DNA of 64,000 nucleotides, taken from Proteromonas lacertae. Taxonomy: Eukaryota > Sar > Bigyra > Opalinata > Proteromonadidae. The notes under the pieces are model-generated. The model worked only from the letters and a program-made list of their open reading frames with translations. It was not told the origin of the DNA and searched no databases. Location of the stretch: the NCBI GenBank assembly GCA_002245135.1, contig NGBS01000594.1, positions 94,670 through 158,669 on the forward strand, in the 5' to 3' direction. The position numbers and the translations under genes are program-made. Each line of letters begins with the position of its first letter. The first letter of the stretch is position 1. Positions 23,666-36,618 of this stretch are shown in pieces.

Positions 23666-26508
23666 ATGTTTTCCTTAAGTTCATTTATGGATAAAATAAT
23701 GTCAACACCATTATTATCTGATGATCAAGTATTTCGGATATTTTTACTTTTATAGGTAAGAGAGAGAGTAGAAAAGAGTATTAATGAAGTTGCTGTTATA
23801 CTACAACATCAAGATGATATAAAAGTGATGAAAGTGATATATATTACTAATGTAAAAGAAAAGACTATTATAAATTTCTGTGAAATAAACTACTTGTTGT
23901 CACAAAGGTTTTTATCCTTTATTTTACCTTCAAAAATACTTCAATTCAAAAGTTATAATGACTATATGATATTAGAAAGAGAATATTACTCAAGAGATTT
24001 GGAACAGCTAATCCATAATAAATCCTTTTCAAGAGATGATATATGTAGTAAAATATGTAATTTATGTGAAGTTTTAATGATATTAAGTGAATATAATGTA
24101 CTAGTTAGTAATTTGAAGAGTAGTAATGTGATATATGAAAAAGATGATGAAATAAAGTTATGTGATTTATGTTTGAATGAAATAAGAAAAGAAGAAGATA
24201 TGAGATTGTATGATATATGCTTCAAAAGCCCTGAAGAGTTGAATGGATTAGAATGTAATAAGAGAAGTGTGATTTGGTCAATTGGATGTATTTTATACGA
24301 AATAATTTGTAAGAAATTACCATTTAATGAGAATGATAATATCAATAAAGCAATAAGTGATATTGTGAGATGTAAATACAATATAGATGTAGAATGTGTT
24401 ATTTTTTTAAAATATTGAAACTGATAAATCCAACAAAAATCCAGTTTTGTATATTTTTTTGATTTTTTTTTTTAATTTTCATAGACGACATATCTGAATT
24501 TAATATTCCAACCCAATATCAACCATTATTCTCATGCTATTTGTCATATTTGTCGAATCTACAAGAATTAGATTTATCAAGATGTAATTGTAATAGTTGT
24601 TTCGTTGAGTCATTTGTTAAATTAATACCATTGATGAAACTGAAACATGTAAAACTCAATAGTATTATTATTTTATTTCATTATGCTTTTTATGAAATAG
24701 ATAATCCAATTGGTCCAAAAGGATTCAAATTGTTGCTTCCACATTTACATTTATTAATCAACAATAGAAATGGATTGGATTTTATAGGAATGGGTTTAAA
24801 TGATAAATCAATGGTGTTATTATCAGAAGAATTATACAAATATCCAAATCTTGAGAATATAGATATTAGAGGTAATTACATCCATTTAAATGGATTAAAA
24901 GCCTTATTTTCCAAATTCCCTGCTTCAAATATACAGTTTGATATTGCTGGATGTAAAGAATTACTGATTGATAGAGATATTACAGAATTAGTTTATTCTA
25001 TCAAGAATGATTATAACGAATTAAGTTTAGATGCTTTGGGAATTGATGATGAGTTTTTCAAATTATTCATTACTTTAAGATCAAAAGAATTTTGTGAAAT
25101 AAAAAGACTTACTGTAAGAAGTATAATTTGGAATTTTTATATAATTTAGATAATAAACTAACACACAAAAGTGTTGAAATACTGATTAATAATCTATCTT
25201 CATTTTCTAGTCTTAAATATCTTCAATTATATGAAAATGAAATAGGAGATGAAGGAATGAGAATCTTATCTCCACATATTCATTTATTAAAAGATTATGA
25301 TATGATAAACTGTTCAAGTATAATAATAATAATTATTATTATTAATATGAAATAGAAATGGGATTATCTTCAAAAGGAATAAAATACTTAGTTGATGGTT
25401 TAAAGACAATTCATGAAATTATTTTCCTACTTGATGTTAGTAATAATAAAATAGATACAGAAGGAATTGGATATTTAATGGATTATATGAAAGGAAATGA
25501 TTGTATTAAAACTTTATACATTCATGGTATATTATTGATTAGTATTTATGTTAAATAGATAATCCAATTGGTAATATTGGATTTAAATTGTTATTTAGTT
25601 ATTTAAATAAGTTGGTTGATTATTTTCATAGTATGGATTTATGCAACATCTCAATTGATGATGAAAGTGTATTGTTATTAGCAAATAAAATAGATAAAAA
25701 TATAAGATGTTATACAATGCATCTAAAAGGAAATAATATCAGTTTTAATGGACTAAAATCAATTTGTTCAAAATCATTAGAAAAGAATGATTATCCATTT
25801 ATAGAAATGAATAATCCATCATGGACAAATGAAGAGTTGGAATATTATTTAGATTATTGTATTAAAAAAGGAAAAAAAGAGTGTCAATTTTCTAGTATTT
25901 TATTTATAGATATATAAATTTCAATAGATATGAATCTGAATGATTCTCATATTTCATTGATTAAACAAATTAATTTTTATAAACTTGATTTGTTCAATAA
26001 TAGAATTACCTATAAAGGGCTAAAAGAATTAACTGATTCTTTACCAAAAGGTTTTGGTCTTGTTTATATTTCAATATTTAATAATCCAATTGGAGATGAA
26101 GGAGTAGAGATAATATGTAAATGTATGAATGTATTTATTGAAAAATTTTCATCATCACTGAATCTATCAAGTATATTATGAATATGATCTAATTTTATTA
26201 TACAAATAGATATTGGAATGAGTGAAAAAGGATTGGAAATGTTGATAGAAAGATTAAAAGATAATCCATTAAACAAAATAAATCTATCAGGAAATGAATT
26301 AAATGAAAGAGAATTGAGATTGATGGAAGAAAATGAAAATTTATTCTATTTTTTAATAGAATTATCAATCACATTGAAAGAGAATATAGATAAATCAGAA
26401 TTGAAATCATTTTTAAACACATTTTCATCAATTGGAAAAATAAAATTGGATGGATTATCAGAAGAAGGAAAGCAAGAATTGTCAAAAGAATTCTATAATA
26501 TAGAATAA
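23666..26508 (+). CDS. Pseudokinase-LRR protein, copy 2 (shortened kinase region)
   Basis: Nine exons: 23666-23728, 23756-24395, 24485-24661, 24701-25120, 25150-25317, 25356-25526, 25559-25894, 25928-26170, 26210-26508; 838 aa. Same plan as copy 1 with the same altered motifs (VSNLKSSN; CDL for DFG; SPEEL kept). The kinase-like part stops after NIDVE: about 185 residues present in copy 1 (C-lobe end and linker) are missing, replaced by an 89-nt intron. An extra 39-nt intron at 24662-24700 splits an LRR codon that is uninterrupted in copy 1. LRR exons are otherwise collinear. Several stretches, introns included, are identical to copy 1. Confidence 0.8.
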
Positions 26509-26686
26509 TTTATACCATTTTATTATTGCTTTTGTAAATGAAGTTTTACATTTCTAATCATATTTTATTATATATATATAACGACTATTTTTTAATTTGA
26601 AAACTCAAGTCAAGCCATTATTTTCATTTTTGTTTTATTGAATGATACGAATAGGCAATTGCATCAGAAGGTGTGTCATCAATTCG

Positions 26687-29231
26687 ATGGTGCGAAAGTA
26701 TATTGCTTGAATGTTATTTTGAATAGCAATTTCTCAGTAGTGAGAAATAATTCGTTTAGGTCGTTCAATCGAAGTTTTTCAATTCAAGGTATAATTAAAA
26801 TAATTATAGTATTCGTTTTAATAGTATCTATTCGTGATAAAAGTGTAAATTTGGAGATGAAGAGCAAAGTGTCAGATTTATTGAATGAAATGAAAAAGAG
26901 TGAAGATAATGTATCATTTTATGGAATATGGAGTATAAAAATAAGTATTATATTATGAATAGAGGAGAGAAATCTCGTAGAAGGTAAATTATTGAAGGAT
27001 GTTTTAAAATCATACTTCTACATATATCGTATATTTATATTTAGTAATTTAATTAATAGAAATGTGTAGTAATGTATATGAATTAAGTCGATTGGATTTA
27101 TTCTTCGATAATATAAACAATGAAGATTTAGATAGATGGGAACCATTAATTAAACGTATATATAATAATAATAATTTATTTAATACAATGAATAGAAATG
27201 ATATACAATCATATGAAGCCATCTTATGATAGTTTTATAAAAACTAAAAAAGCAACAGTATTGTTACAAGAAATACTCAATAATAAAGAAATATCAAATA
27301 TAAAAGAGTTGGATATGTTGTTACCCAAAATAGATAAAGAAAAAGAGAAAGAGAAAGAAATAGAAGGAGGAGTAGAAGAGAATGAAATTAAAGATATTAC
27401 TGTAACTAATTTTTATAGATATTTAGACAATATTTATACTGATGAGATAGGTATGAGTGGTTTAAATAACTTGAATAAATTGTACAACATAGAAAATTAT
27501 AATAAAATCAGGGAATATTTTGATGAAAATAGTTTTGAATTGTTGTTGAGATTATTGAAGAAAGGTTTTAATGACAATACAATAAAAGAAATTGTAAAGA
27601 ATAAAATGAAAAAAGAAAAAGTCTTACAGTTAGTAGAGAGTGATTTGGATATAAAAATAATGGAGTTAATAATTAAAGAGAATTTACCATTTGAAATAGT
27701 GGAGGAATTAATAAAGAAATCAGATTTTAGTTTATTGTTGTTGAAAGAATGTATAAAGTACAATGTGAAATTGAATGAATTATTAAATGAAGTGAAAAAT
27801 AATAAAAACGTAATTGAAATATATGAGAAAATGACAAACCAAAAGTTTGAATCTTACAAAGTGTTAGATGATAAAGTAAAAATATTAAATAACAAAACAA
27901 CTAAAAGTGAGAAAGTAGAAGATGGTAATAATATTAAGAAAGTTGAAATAAAGAGTAAAGGTAGAAAAATCGATAAAAATGAATCAAAAAAAGAAAAATC
28001 CATCTTAGAAAGTGATATATATAAAATGAAAATAAAAGAATACAATATAATTACTTCTAATCATAACAATATGTTATTAAGTAAAGAAGATTTTCCAGTT
28101 TTACCATCTGAAAGTGAAATAGTTAATGCTTATAGACAATTAAAAGTAAAACCAGATATAATATACAGTGATTTAAAGAAAAGATTAGAAGATGGTGAAG
28201 AAATCATCAATAAGAAAGGAGGAGCAATGACAATCGATGAAGAGAAATATTTAGAGATAATTAATGATAAAATCAACATGTTAAACTATATAACATCTAC
28301 TGAAAGTGATTATAAAGAATTAAGAAAAGAAATTGATTCAGATATAAACCTTTTAAAAAGTTATTTGAAGAAAAATAGCTTGAGTTTAATCAACAATGAT
28401 GTGAAAAAGAAGATAAGTGAATATCTTCATTTGGTTGAAGGAAAAAAGGAAAAAGAAAGACATAATAATAATAATAATAATAATAATAAAGAAGGAGAAG
28501 AAGAAGGAGAAAATGATGATGATTCAATAATGGATCCAGAACATTTGAGACAAAATAAAGAGATTTTATCTGGAAAACAATTATTCAATATGGATAGTAA
28601 AGAATTAAATGAACAATTGAAGTTTGGTGAAGGATTTGGAAATGATTTTGAAATATTAAAAAGTGATAAATATGATAAGAATTTGAATAATAAAAATGAT
28701 ATAATGAGTGAAGTAAATCCAGCAGTTTATTCAGCTGTATATATATATATATATATATTTAAATAGTTACAATTTCTTCCAAGAGAAAGTAAATATTCAT
28801 TAGATATTGAACCAACAATAAATAAATCATATTCAAATTTATTAAAAAGTGAAATATCTGCAATAGGAAGAAGAAAAACTTCTGTAGCTAAAGTAACACT
28901 AACACCTGGTGAAGGTATAATAACAGTTAATAATATGTCGTTAATTGATTATTTTAAAAGAGAATATTATAGAGATGAAATATGTTTACCATTTTATATC
29001 ACTTATACTACTGGTATGTTTAATGTAAAATGTAATGTGAAGGGTGGTGGATTAACTGGTCAATGTGATGCGATAAAATTAGGGATTAGCCGTTGTTTAC
29101 AAGAGTTAGAAAGTGATTTAACTCCTCAATTGAAAATGTGTAAATTATTAACAAGAGATCCTCGAATGGTAGAGAGAAAGAAATATGGCCATAAGAAAGC
29201 TAGAAAATCATTCCAATGGAATAGAAGATAA
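26687..29231 (+). CDS. MRPS9: Mitochondrial small-subunit ribosomal protein uS9m with very long N-terminal extension
   Basis: Seven exons: 26687-26697, 26727-26788, 26825-26932, 26963-26983, 27060-27155, 27196-28736, 28767-29231; 767 aa. The spliced N-terminus (MVRNNFSVVRNNSFRSFNRS) is rich in Arg/Ser/Phe with no acidic residue, a typical mitochondrial presequence. The C-terminal 125 or so residues are bacterial-type uS9: GRRKTSVAKV, GGGLTGQCDAIKLGISR, LLTRDPRMVERKKYG and a terminal basic tail that in bacteria reaches the P-site tRNA. The intervening 600 or so residues are helical, Lys/Glu/Asn-rich and not recognised. Animal MRPS9 also has an extension but totals about 400 aa. Evidence that the cell has translating mitochondria. 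Confidence 0.88.
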
Positions 29232-29336
29232 ATAATTAATAGAGTTTTGATAATAATATGTTATTATTTTATATATTTATATTTATATCATACTCTTCTA
29301 TTCAACAACAATTAATTTCATTATTTTATTTAGCAT

Positions 29337-29705
29337 TTATTTCATAACAATTTTCTTAAAAGTAGTAGTTTGATTTTTTGAAGATAAATAATGAACTCCA
29401 CCTGGTTTTATACCATGATATGCAAACACTTCTTCTTTTATGAAAGTTATATTAGATATTTTTGTATAATTGAAATGAATTAGATTAATTCCTAACTTCT
29501 TTATTGTTTCATTTGAATATTTCAATAACATTCCTAAATAAACATCATCCATAAATAATATCTTCTTTACATAATTTGAAGCATTTACTATCTTTCTCAC
29601 TGTATTTTGATGTATAAATACATGAGTAACTAATGGAAAATCAGGCCAAACATGTGTTTTAATATCTTTACGCAATAGTGGTAAAACTGATTGCAATAGT
29701 TGCAA
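29337..29705 (-). pseudogene. 3' fragment of GT31-like glycosyltransferase
   Basis: About 280 bp (29375-29655) is nearly base-for-base identical to the 3' part of the GT31 gene at 36619-37692. It codes from HVWPDFPLVTHVFIH through MDDVYLGMLLKYS to HYLSSK. The 5' two thirds, anchor and QSD region are absent, and both edges run into unrelated sequence. The high identity implies a recent partial duplication. Confidence 0.85.
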
Positions 29706-30860
29706 TAATGGAATATAAAGAGATTAAAATCAGTATTTTAGTCAAAATATATAAAAACAATATATTTAACTTAACGAAAGTGAAAAATGATATAATTCAA
29801 TTATTTGTGGATAATTCTAGAGAAATAAAAGAATTAAAGAATATATATCTGAATGTTATGTAATAACATTGTAATATAGCTTATGAAAAGATATTATAGA
29901 CAAATGACTAACATGAAGAAAGTTAACTAAACTAAATATTTATTTATTCATTATTATGTTATATTTTTAGTAAGAAATGTAAAAATAGTAGAATTCTTCA
30001 ATTATGCTATTTTAATATATATCATACAATAATATAGTTATTCTAATTATATCAAACTTCATCTCTTTTTAGATTAGTAGAAAACTAAACATCAAAAATT
30101 ATTCAAATTCACTATAAAAAATAATTCGCATTGAATTTTATTTTGCAAATAGGATTACAATACTTGGCTCAGATCTGGTTTGTCAATATTTGACTTTTAT
30201 ACCTTTTTCTTTTGTTTTTTTCATTATGTTAGAGATTAAATTAAGATAAGATTTTTTGTATATATAGTGATCTCATATTCTGCTTTATATATAGCTATAA
30301 AACAAAGAATTCTATTTTTTGATGTATTTTTGAATGAAGTGAAATATAAATACTAACTATATAAATTTAAAGTACAGTACATACTAAGTTAAATTATACC
30401 ATAAAATAAAAGCTGCACTTGCAGTCTAAAAAAATATGAACAAATTTCTCAAGTCCTTAAATTTTTACTATTTTATATATATATTTCTAAACAACAAACA
30501 AAATTAAAGGTATGGTAATATTTTTATCGCTTAACCATCATATAACTTAGAATGGATTTTGAGAAGTGGTAAATAATTTTATTAAACTTATAATATTAAT
30601 TGGTCTAAGCCAATACAATATATTGAATCTGTTATATATGCTGTGTATGTGTATTATAATAAATATGTTCAAATACTGAATAAGCATCTATATTACAACT
30701 ATTTATATGTTATATCTACTTTACATAGTTTAATTTATACAAAATAACGAGTGAATAGATTGAACTATATGAGTAAATTGAAAAAAATAAATCGGTAAAA
30801 TATATTCTTTACATTGTCAATGTAATAACAAACGTAATTGAATTTATTTAATTGATTTTT
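29706..30860. other. Intergenic, AT-rich, no gene seen
   Basis: About 1.1 kb without a convincing frame, splice pattern or RNA gene. It lies between the GT31 fragment and the decayed transposon and may be degraded accessory DNA. Confidence 0.5.
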
Positions 30861-30869
30861 TGATTAGTA

Positions 30870-31669
30870 TTTTACTAAGATAATGAAGATAGTGAAGAGG
30901 AAGATAATGAAGATAGTGAAGTGGAAGATAATGAAGATAGTAAAGAGGAAGAGGATGAAGATAGTGAAGAGGAAGACGATGATGAAAATGCAAGTAATAA
31001 CGAGTATAGATTAATGTCATATTTATACAAATTCTTTATAAAGAATTATATTTCTAATGTCAATTCATCAATTCTATTAAAAGAATTATCTAGTATTCAT
31101 CTTATAAGCTGCAGAACTTTCAAATCATTAAAGAGTAAAGTAATTAAAGATAATATTTTGCCAAATCCAGATAAGGATAATTATCTTAGCATTAAAGAAA
31201 GTCTAGTTTATTTATTGACAAATATAAAAGAAATTCCAATAATTAGTTCATCAATTGAAAAATGTAATAACTATATAAACATAAACAGAATAGACAAAAT
31301 ATAGTAATAAGCCTTGATGGAGTAGAAAATAGTCCATTTAGTACAAATAATAATGGTGTTTATGTGTTTTCATACAAAATTCTCAATTTTTATTGTAGTA
31401 ATATGATTCAGGTTATTACTGTAACTAATGTAAGTGAAAAAATAAACAAAATATGCAAAGAACTCAATGACTTATTTTTAGATGGAATTAAGATTGATAG
31501 TGAGTTTTATAATGTGTATTGTATTTCGTTTATTGGAGATATGCCTGGAGTGATAAAGTTAATGAATTATCATGACTTTGTATCTTCCAAGCATTACTGC
31601 CGATCATGTAATAGTTATGTAAGGAAAATAGGTGGGAAGAAAGTAAGACATAGTGTTAGAGGAATGTAA
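30870..31669 (+). mobile_element. Decayed DNA-transposon transposase fragment, copy 1
   Basis: The reading frame begins in acidic repeats (variants of GAAGATAATGAAGATAGT). It continues through an N-terminal helical region (YLYKFFIKNYISNVNSS, PDKDNYLSIKESL), breaks by a +1 frameshift near 31290, and resumes as ISLDGVENSPF, then VYCISFIGDMPGVIKLMNYH and CRSC. It stops at 31669. The same blocks recur at 62984-64000. The DG motif, followed by GDMxGxIKLM and a CxxC, fits Tnp2/KDZ-like cut-and-paste transposases. That family assignment is inference. No terminal repeats were found. Confidence 0.55.
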
Positions 31670-32687
31670 AATATTAACGATTATGATCAGTATTATAACT
31701 ATCAAGGTTAAAGAGCTATCAATTCACATTTATAAGTATAATATTTAATATAATTTATAAATATTATAGTGAATACTATTTTTGTATCACTAAATTCATG
31801 AAATATGAAGATATTTAATAGAGTTCTATCATTACTAAAGTATATGATTATGATTCTATAAAATAGATTACCTTATGCTGGTTCTGCATTAGAAATGACA
31901 TTTTCATAAAGTATATATTATTAATTTATATATTCAATAGGTTGTATAGTAATTTTTAGAGAAATTTAAGAATCAATAATAATTTAGAACAGTGATTTAA
32001 TTTTTTTATTATATTTATGATGTTTATATATGCTGTTAAATAGTGTAATACAGCTACTAAGGTGGGAGCAAGTAAATATAAAAAAAGCTAATATCTTCAT
32101 ATCTACAGGGAATTGAGGGAAAATAACTTGATAACTGATCCATATATGAATACTTTTTACGATCTGCACATAATATCGCCTAACAAGCCAAATTTACTCA
32201 TCAAAATTAATTTCTCTCAATCCAAAAATGGCCTATACCACAACCCTTTAAATTAGTGTCCGATGCCAACAAAAAAAAATCAATGGTTTTAAGTTCCTAA
32301 ATAAGGAATACGTTGTATTAAGGTTAAAACACTTCAAACTGTATTTAATTTTTTTAACCTTAGAAAGAAAATCAAAAGATTTTGTTTATGTTATGTTAGT
32401 AGCTATGACTATATATATATAAATATGCAATAAAGAGATAAGATACCTAAATTAGGTAATTTAGAAACTAACTACACTATCATATATTCTAACATATAAT
32501 TCATGTTATGGTAAAATTTTACTTTTTAATTCCTTATGGTTATTGAGAAAAAAGACAAAAAAGACAAAAAATACACTTAGAAAATTTTTATAGTGTTCTC
32601 TCTTTTGATTGGTTAAATTAGGCTTGACTTGATTATCATTCAATTTATAATCCTAAATATCTCGCGTAATAGTGTTTAAACAATTAT
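31670..32687. other. Intergenic, AT-rich; promoter of NTPase gene 1
   Basis: No gene seen in about 1 kb. Near its end, some 67 bp before the NTPase start codon, GGCTTGACTTGA occurs. This is the exact reverse complement of a 12-mer found upstream of the mitochondrial uS9 gene. Confidence 0.45.
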
Positions 32688-35600
32688 ATGGAGAAAGAAA
32701 ATATTAGTAGTGGATTTGCAGATACAGATAAAGGTAAAATTAGAAGTAGAAATTGGGGTAAAGGTGGTGAAGGTGAAGGTGAAGGTGAAAGTGTAGAGAA
32801 GAATGAAGGTACACCTAATCCTGCACCTACAAAAAAACCAAAACCAGATTACACAAGAGATGATAATGTTGTAATATCATTAGATAGTGTATTTGGTGAA
32901 GATGGTGGAATTACACACAGAAGATATGTATGGCCATATAGTTTTAATGGAGGAAGTAGTGATTATGGAAGTGAATTTCTAGGTGATTTTAGGTATAGAA
33001 GTAGATGTGTATTGCCATATGATGTTAGAGGTGGAAGTAATGATATTAGAAATGCATTACTATATGATGTTAGAGGTGGAAGTAATGATATTAGAAGTGG
33101 ATATCATGGTGATGTTGCAGCTAATTTTGTTGCTACTACTATTACTATACCATCATCAAATAGTTTTTTAGATATTACAAACAATTTACAAACTGTAAAG
33201 CCTAATGTTCCAACATCATCAGATAGCTTTGTAAAGATTATCAACAATATAAAACCTGATTCTAACACTGATGGAACAGAAATTGAATATTTAGAATTTA
33301 CAGAAACTGATGTTGATGTATTTCAATTCCCCCTGAAAAAGATTTATGTCAGAAAATCATATAATGAAATGTTTAATTACATTCGTATATGTTTTTCATA
33401 TTATAGAAATATTATAATAACAGGCCAACCAGGTATTGGCAAAACCTCATTTATGTATTATTTATTATACAAATTAATGAATAATGATGATTGGAAATCA
33501 AAATACCCAGGTGGTGTATATGTATATAAAGGAAAGAAACATGGAAATCCAGAAAAAGCAAAAGCATATAAATTAATAAAGGAAGAAGAAGCTGGTTATA
33601 ATCTTATTGAAGTTAAAGATATTAATAGTTCTGATATTTACAATTCAATAATTATAGCTGATACTTGTAATTTCACTTTTGAAATAGATAATACAGTTAT
33701 CTCTATTAGTTCTCCAGATGGTGAAAATAATTCCCAGCATATACAGGATGATTATGATATTGAATTGTATTTTGAATCATTAGAATTTGAAGAAGTTCAG
33801 AAGTGGTTTAAGAATTGTATTGGTTTTGATTGTGTTAATGTTGAAAGTGATGAATTTAAAGATGTTTGTGAAAGATATGGAAATATTCCTAGATTAATAT
33901 ACTTCCATTATTTATATAGAATGAATTATAATGGTAGAGATTATTGGAGTTATTATGAACAACTAATAGATAGTGTTGCAGGAAAAGAAGATTATAACAC
34001 ATTTTTAGATCATTATAACACTAAAGATTATTTAAAAGAAAAAGATTTATCAAATATCATATTAAAATATGATTTTACAACGAAGAATAACCCTTTTTTA
34101 GGTAAAATATACGAACCAAAACCACATTTGAAATTTATATCAACATATGTTGAAGATTATATTATGTGCAAATTCTATCCTCCTAAAAATAATACAGAAT
34201 ATAACGATCTAATAGAAAAATATATTTCAATGGAAAATGATAATGAAATGAAGAGATTTGCATCGAAACATCTCAAAGCATATGAATTAGCAACAAAGAA
34301 AATTATAATAGATAAGAAAGATGATAATTTCCAATTTAATTCAAAGAAACATATATCAATATATCATCCAGAAGGTTCAGAACATTTTGTTTATTTTATA
34401 TTGGATAAAAATAATTATTTTGATTTAATTCTGAATGGAGTGTTTATAAAAATACAACATAATGTAAGTGATGATGTTGGTAAATTAAGTATGAAAGAAT
34501 CAATAAAAGTATAAACAATATTATTATTTATATAATATAATAGGAATATAGTGAGAATGAATATACAAAATTTCATTATGCAATAATAGATGAAAACATA
34601 TCAACTGGTAATATCCATACAACGGAATTAGGAATAAAAGAAGAAGATACAGAAAAAGATAGTAAAGATGATTCTTATGATAAAATAAAAGTGGTTGAAT
34701 TAAGAAAATTATTAAAAATGCAAGGGTTAAAAGTAAGTGGAAAGAAGGCTGATTTAATTGAAAGATTAAATGCTAATAAAAAAGCAGTAGAAGAAGCACA
34801 AAACGCAGTAGAAGAAGCACAAAAAGCAGCAGTCGTAGATAGAGATAATAATAATAATAATAAAGGTAATTCTTATGATAAATTTAAAGAAGATGAATTA
34901 AGAGAATTATTAAAAAAGGAAGGATTAAGTACAGATGGAAATAAGACTGAATTAATAGAAAGATTAAATACACTTCCACCTCCTTTATACAAACTACCAG
35001 AAGGAGTGAATATAGAAGTATTTGCGAAGAATAGTAGGGTAATCTATTTAATGAGAAATTGTTATTATAAGATGTTGAACATTATTTGTCCTGGAAATAG
35101 TATTGATGTAAAATATCCATACCAAAAGAACTACTTAATATTTGGTCATAAAAGAATTGGCAAAACAGTCTTAGCAGCTGTAATAAAAGAATATATTCAT
35201 CAACACAATCCAAGTATTGAAATAATAACTATTCGTGAATATGAACAACGTAAAGATACTACTCCATTAAATCCATATATTGTAATATCTGATGGAGAAA
35301 TAATTGGTGAAGATGATTATGCTGATGCAAAAATGATAATATTATTAGCTACACCATCTGATGAAAAGTATAAAACATTTCAAAGTAAAAGATTTCCACT
35401 TGTGATGTATATACCTCCATTTACTAAAGAAGAAATCGAAAAAGTGATAATTCTGGAACATCCAAGATATCATTTATATGAAGATTTCCCCAATTATTTC
35501 ATGAATAAAAGTGATTTAGATTTACATGTAATGAAAATGGCAATTGCTGAAATAGAAGGAAATGAAGATGTAGATGATATAGATTCATACTTAGAAGTTC

Positions 35601-35974
35601 ATATGAATGAAATAAATGCATATATTCAACAGAAAATCAACATAATTATATATAACGAAGAAAAAGTAGATTATAGGAAAAATTATGAATATTATGGTGG
35701 TGTAATAGGTAATTATAAACATAAAAAAGAAAAAATAATGGCTCAAATAGGATCAATTAAAACTGTAGAAGAATTAATTAAAGGAATTAATGTATCTTCA
35801 ATAGCAAAATGTGATTATAATGATATATTAATCTATGAAACCTTTGAAGATGATGTTACTAAATCAGAAAAGTTAACATTTATATCTGAGACAATAAAAG
35901 ATATGGTTAAAGAAAAGTATTTTAAAATAAATCCAATTATCAAATGTAAAGAAATGATAGATATGATGTTATAA
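32688..35974 (+). CDS. CRN/RHS-like double P-loop NTPase with SAP domains, copy 1
   Basis: Two exons, 32688-34508 and 34544-35974, with a 35-nt intron; 1083 aa. N-terminus: Gly-rich disordered region with a tandem repeat (YDVRGGSNDIR twice). NTPase 1: VFQFPLKKIYVRKSYNEMF, Walker A GQPGIGKTSF near 246, IIIADT as Walker B candidate, SISSPDGEN, and GNIPRLIYFHYL. Then two SAP motifs (near 652-690 and 715-750), which usually bind DNA. NTPase 2: FGHKRIGKTVL near 807, PYIVISDGE, LLATPSDEKYKTF, MYIPPFTKEE. The order SSP, YxxF and yxPPfxxeE after the Walker motifs is that of Crinkler/retrotransposon-hot-spot NTPases. That link is inference. Paralogue: 39506-42671. Confidence 0.72.
33017..33110 (+). 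repeat. Tandem 45-nt repeat inside NTPase gene 1
   Basis: Two adjacent near-identical units coding YDVRGGSNDIR, separated by NALL. A third degenerate unit precedes them. It marks the fast-evolving disordered N-terminus. Confidence 0.75.
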
Positions 35975-36097
35975 AATCATGATAAATTTAAAGAATGGAT
36001 TATAGGTAAAATGAAAATAATAAATTCATGTAATGTAATAGATGTTGTTGAGGTGAAAAGTGGTTATGAGATTAAAGATAGAATAAAAGAAAGATGA
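35975..36097 (+). pseudogene. In-frame coding-like tail beyond the NTPase 1 stop codon
   Basis: After the TAA at 35972-35974 the same frame stays open for 40 codons to TGA at 36095-36097. It reads FKEWIIGKMKIINS, then NVIDVVEVKSGYEIKDR. Codon use is like the gene's. It may be a lost C-terminus or a readthrough/spliced tail. VEVKSG looks like the ExK half of a PD-(D/E)xK nuclease motif, as found C-terminal in CRN/RHS proteins, but the match is too short to assert. Confidence 0.35.
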
Positions 36098-36618
36098 GAA
36101 AAGAAATTTGTCATTTTGTAAATTACTTTTCTATATTTTTTATTATATTAAATTGTCAAGAAAGAAACAGAATTAAGATAAAAAATTATTTCATTAAATA
36201 TGACGAACTAAAGTGAGATTATATCACTACCTTTAAACATGGTATATCTAAGTAATTACCATTATATACAACACTTTTCTTACATACACTTCACATCATT
36301 TACTCATTATTTTCTACTACATTATTTTCATAAACTGATGACAATAACACTAATAAATTTGCAAAATGGATATTATTAAAATATGAATATGTAATTTTAT
36401 ACATTGTCTTTATTGACAAGAATATCTCAAATACAAAATACAGTATGAAATACAAATGAAAATGTTTTATTGATTTTTTGAATGATAGAAACTGAACATC
36501 TTATAAAAAGAATAAATTCATATCGTATTGATGATAAATATGTTTTTTGACACTTGTTTAATCCACAAATCCTTTTATATGAACTTTTTCTTGAAAGAAT
36601 ATCATTTAATATTTACTT
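36098..36618. other. Intergenic, convergent
   Basis: AT-rich spacer between the plus-strand NTPase and the minus-strand GT31 gene. Nothing recognised. Confidence 0.5.

Noticed and set aside
29678-29863. 61-codon plus-strand frame beside the GT31 fragment
   Set aside because: No support, and it overlaps the edge of the duplicated fragment.
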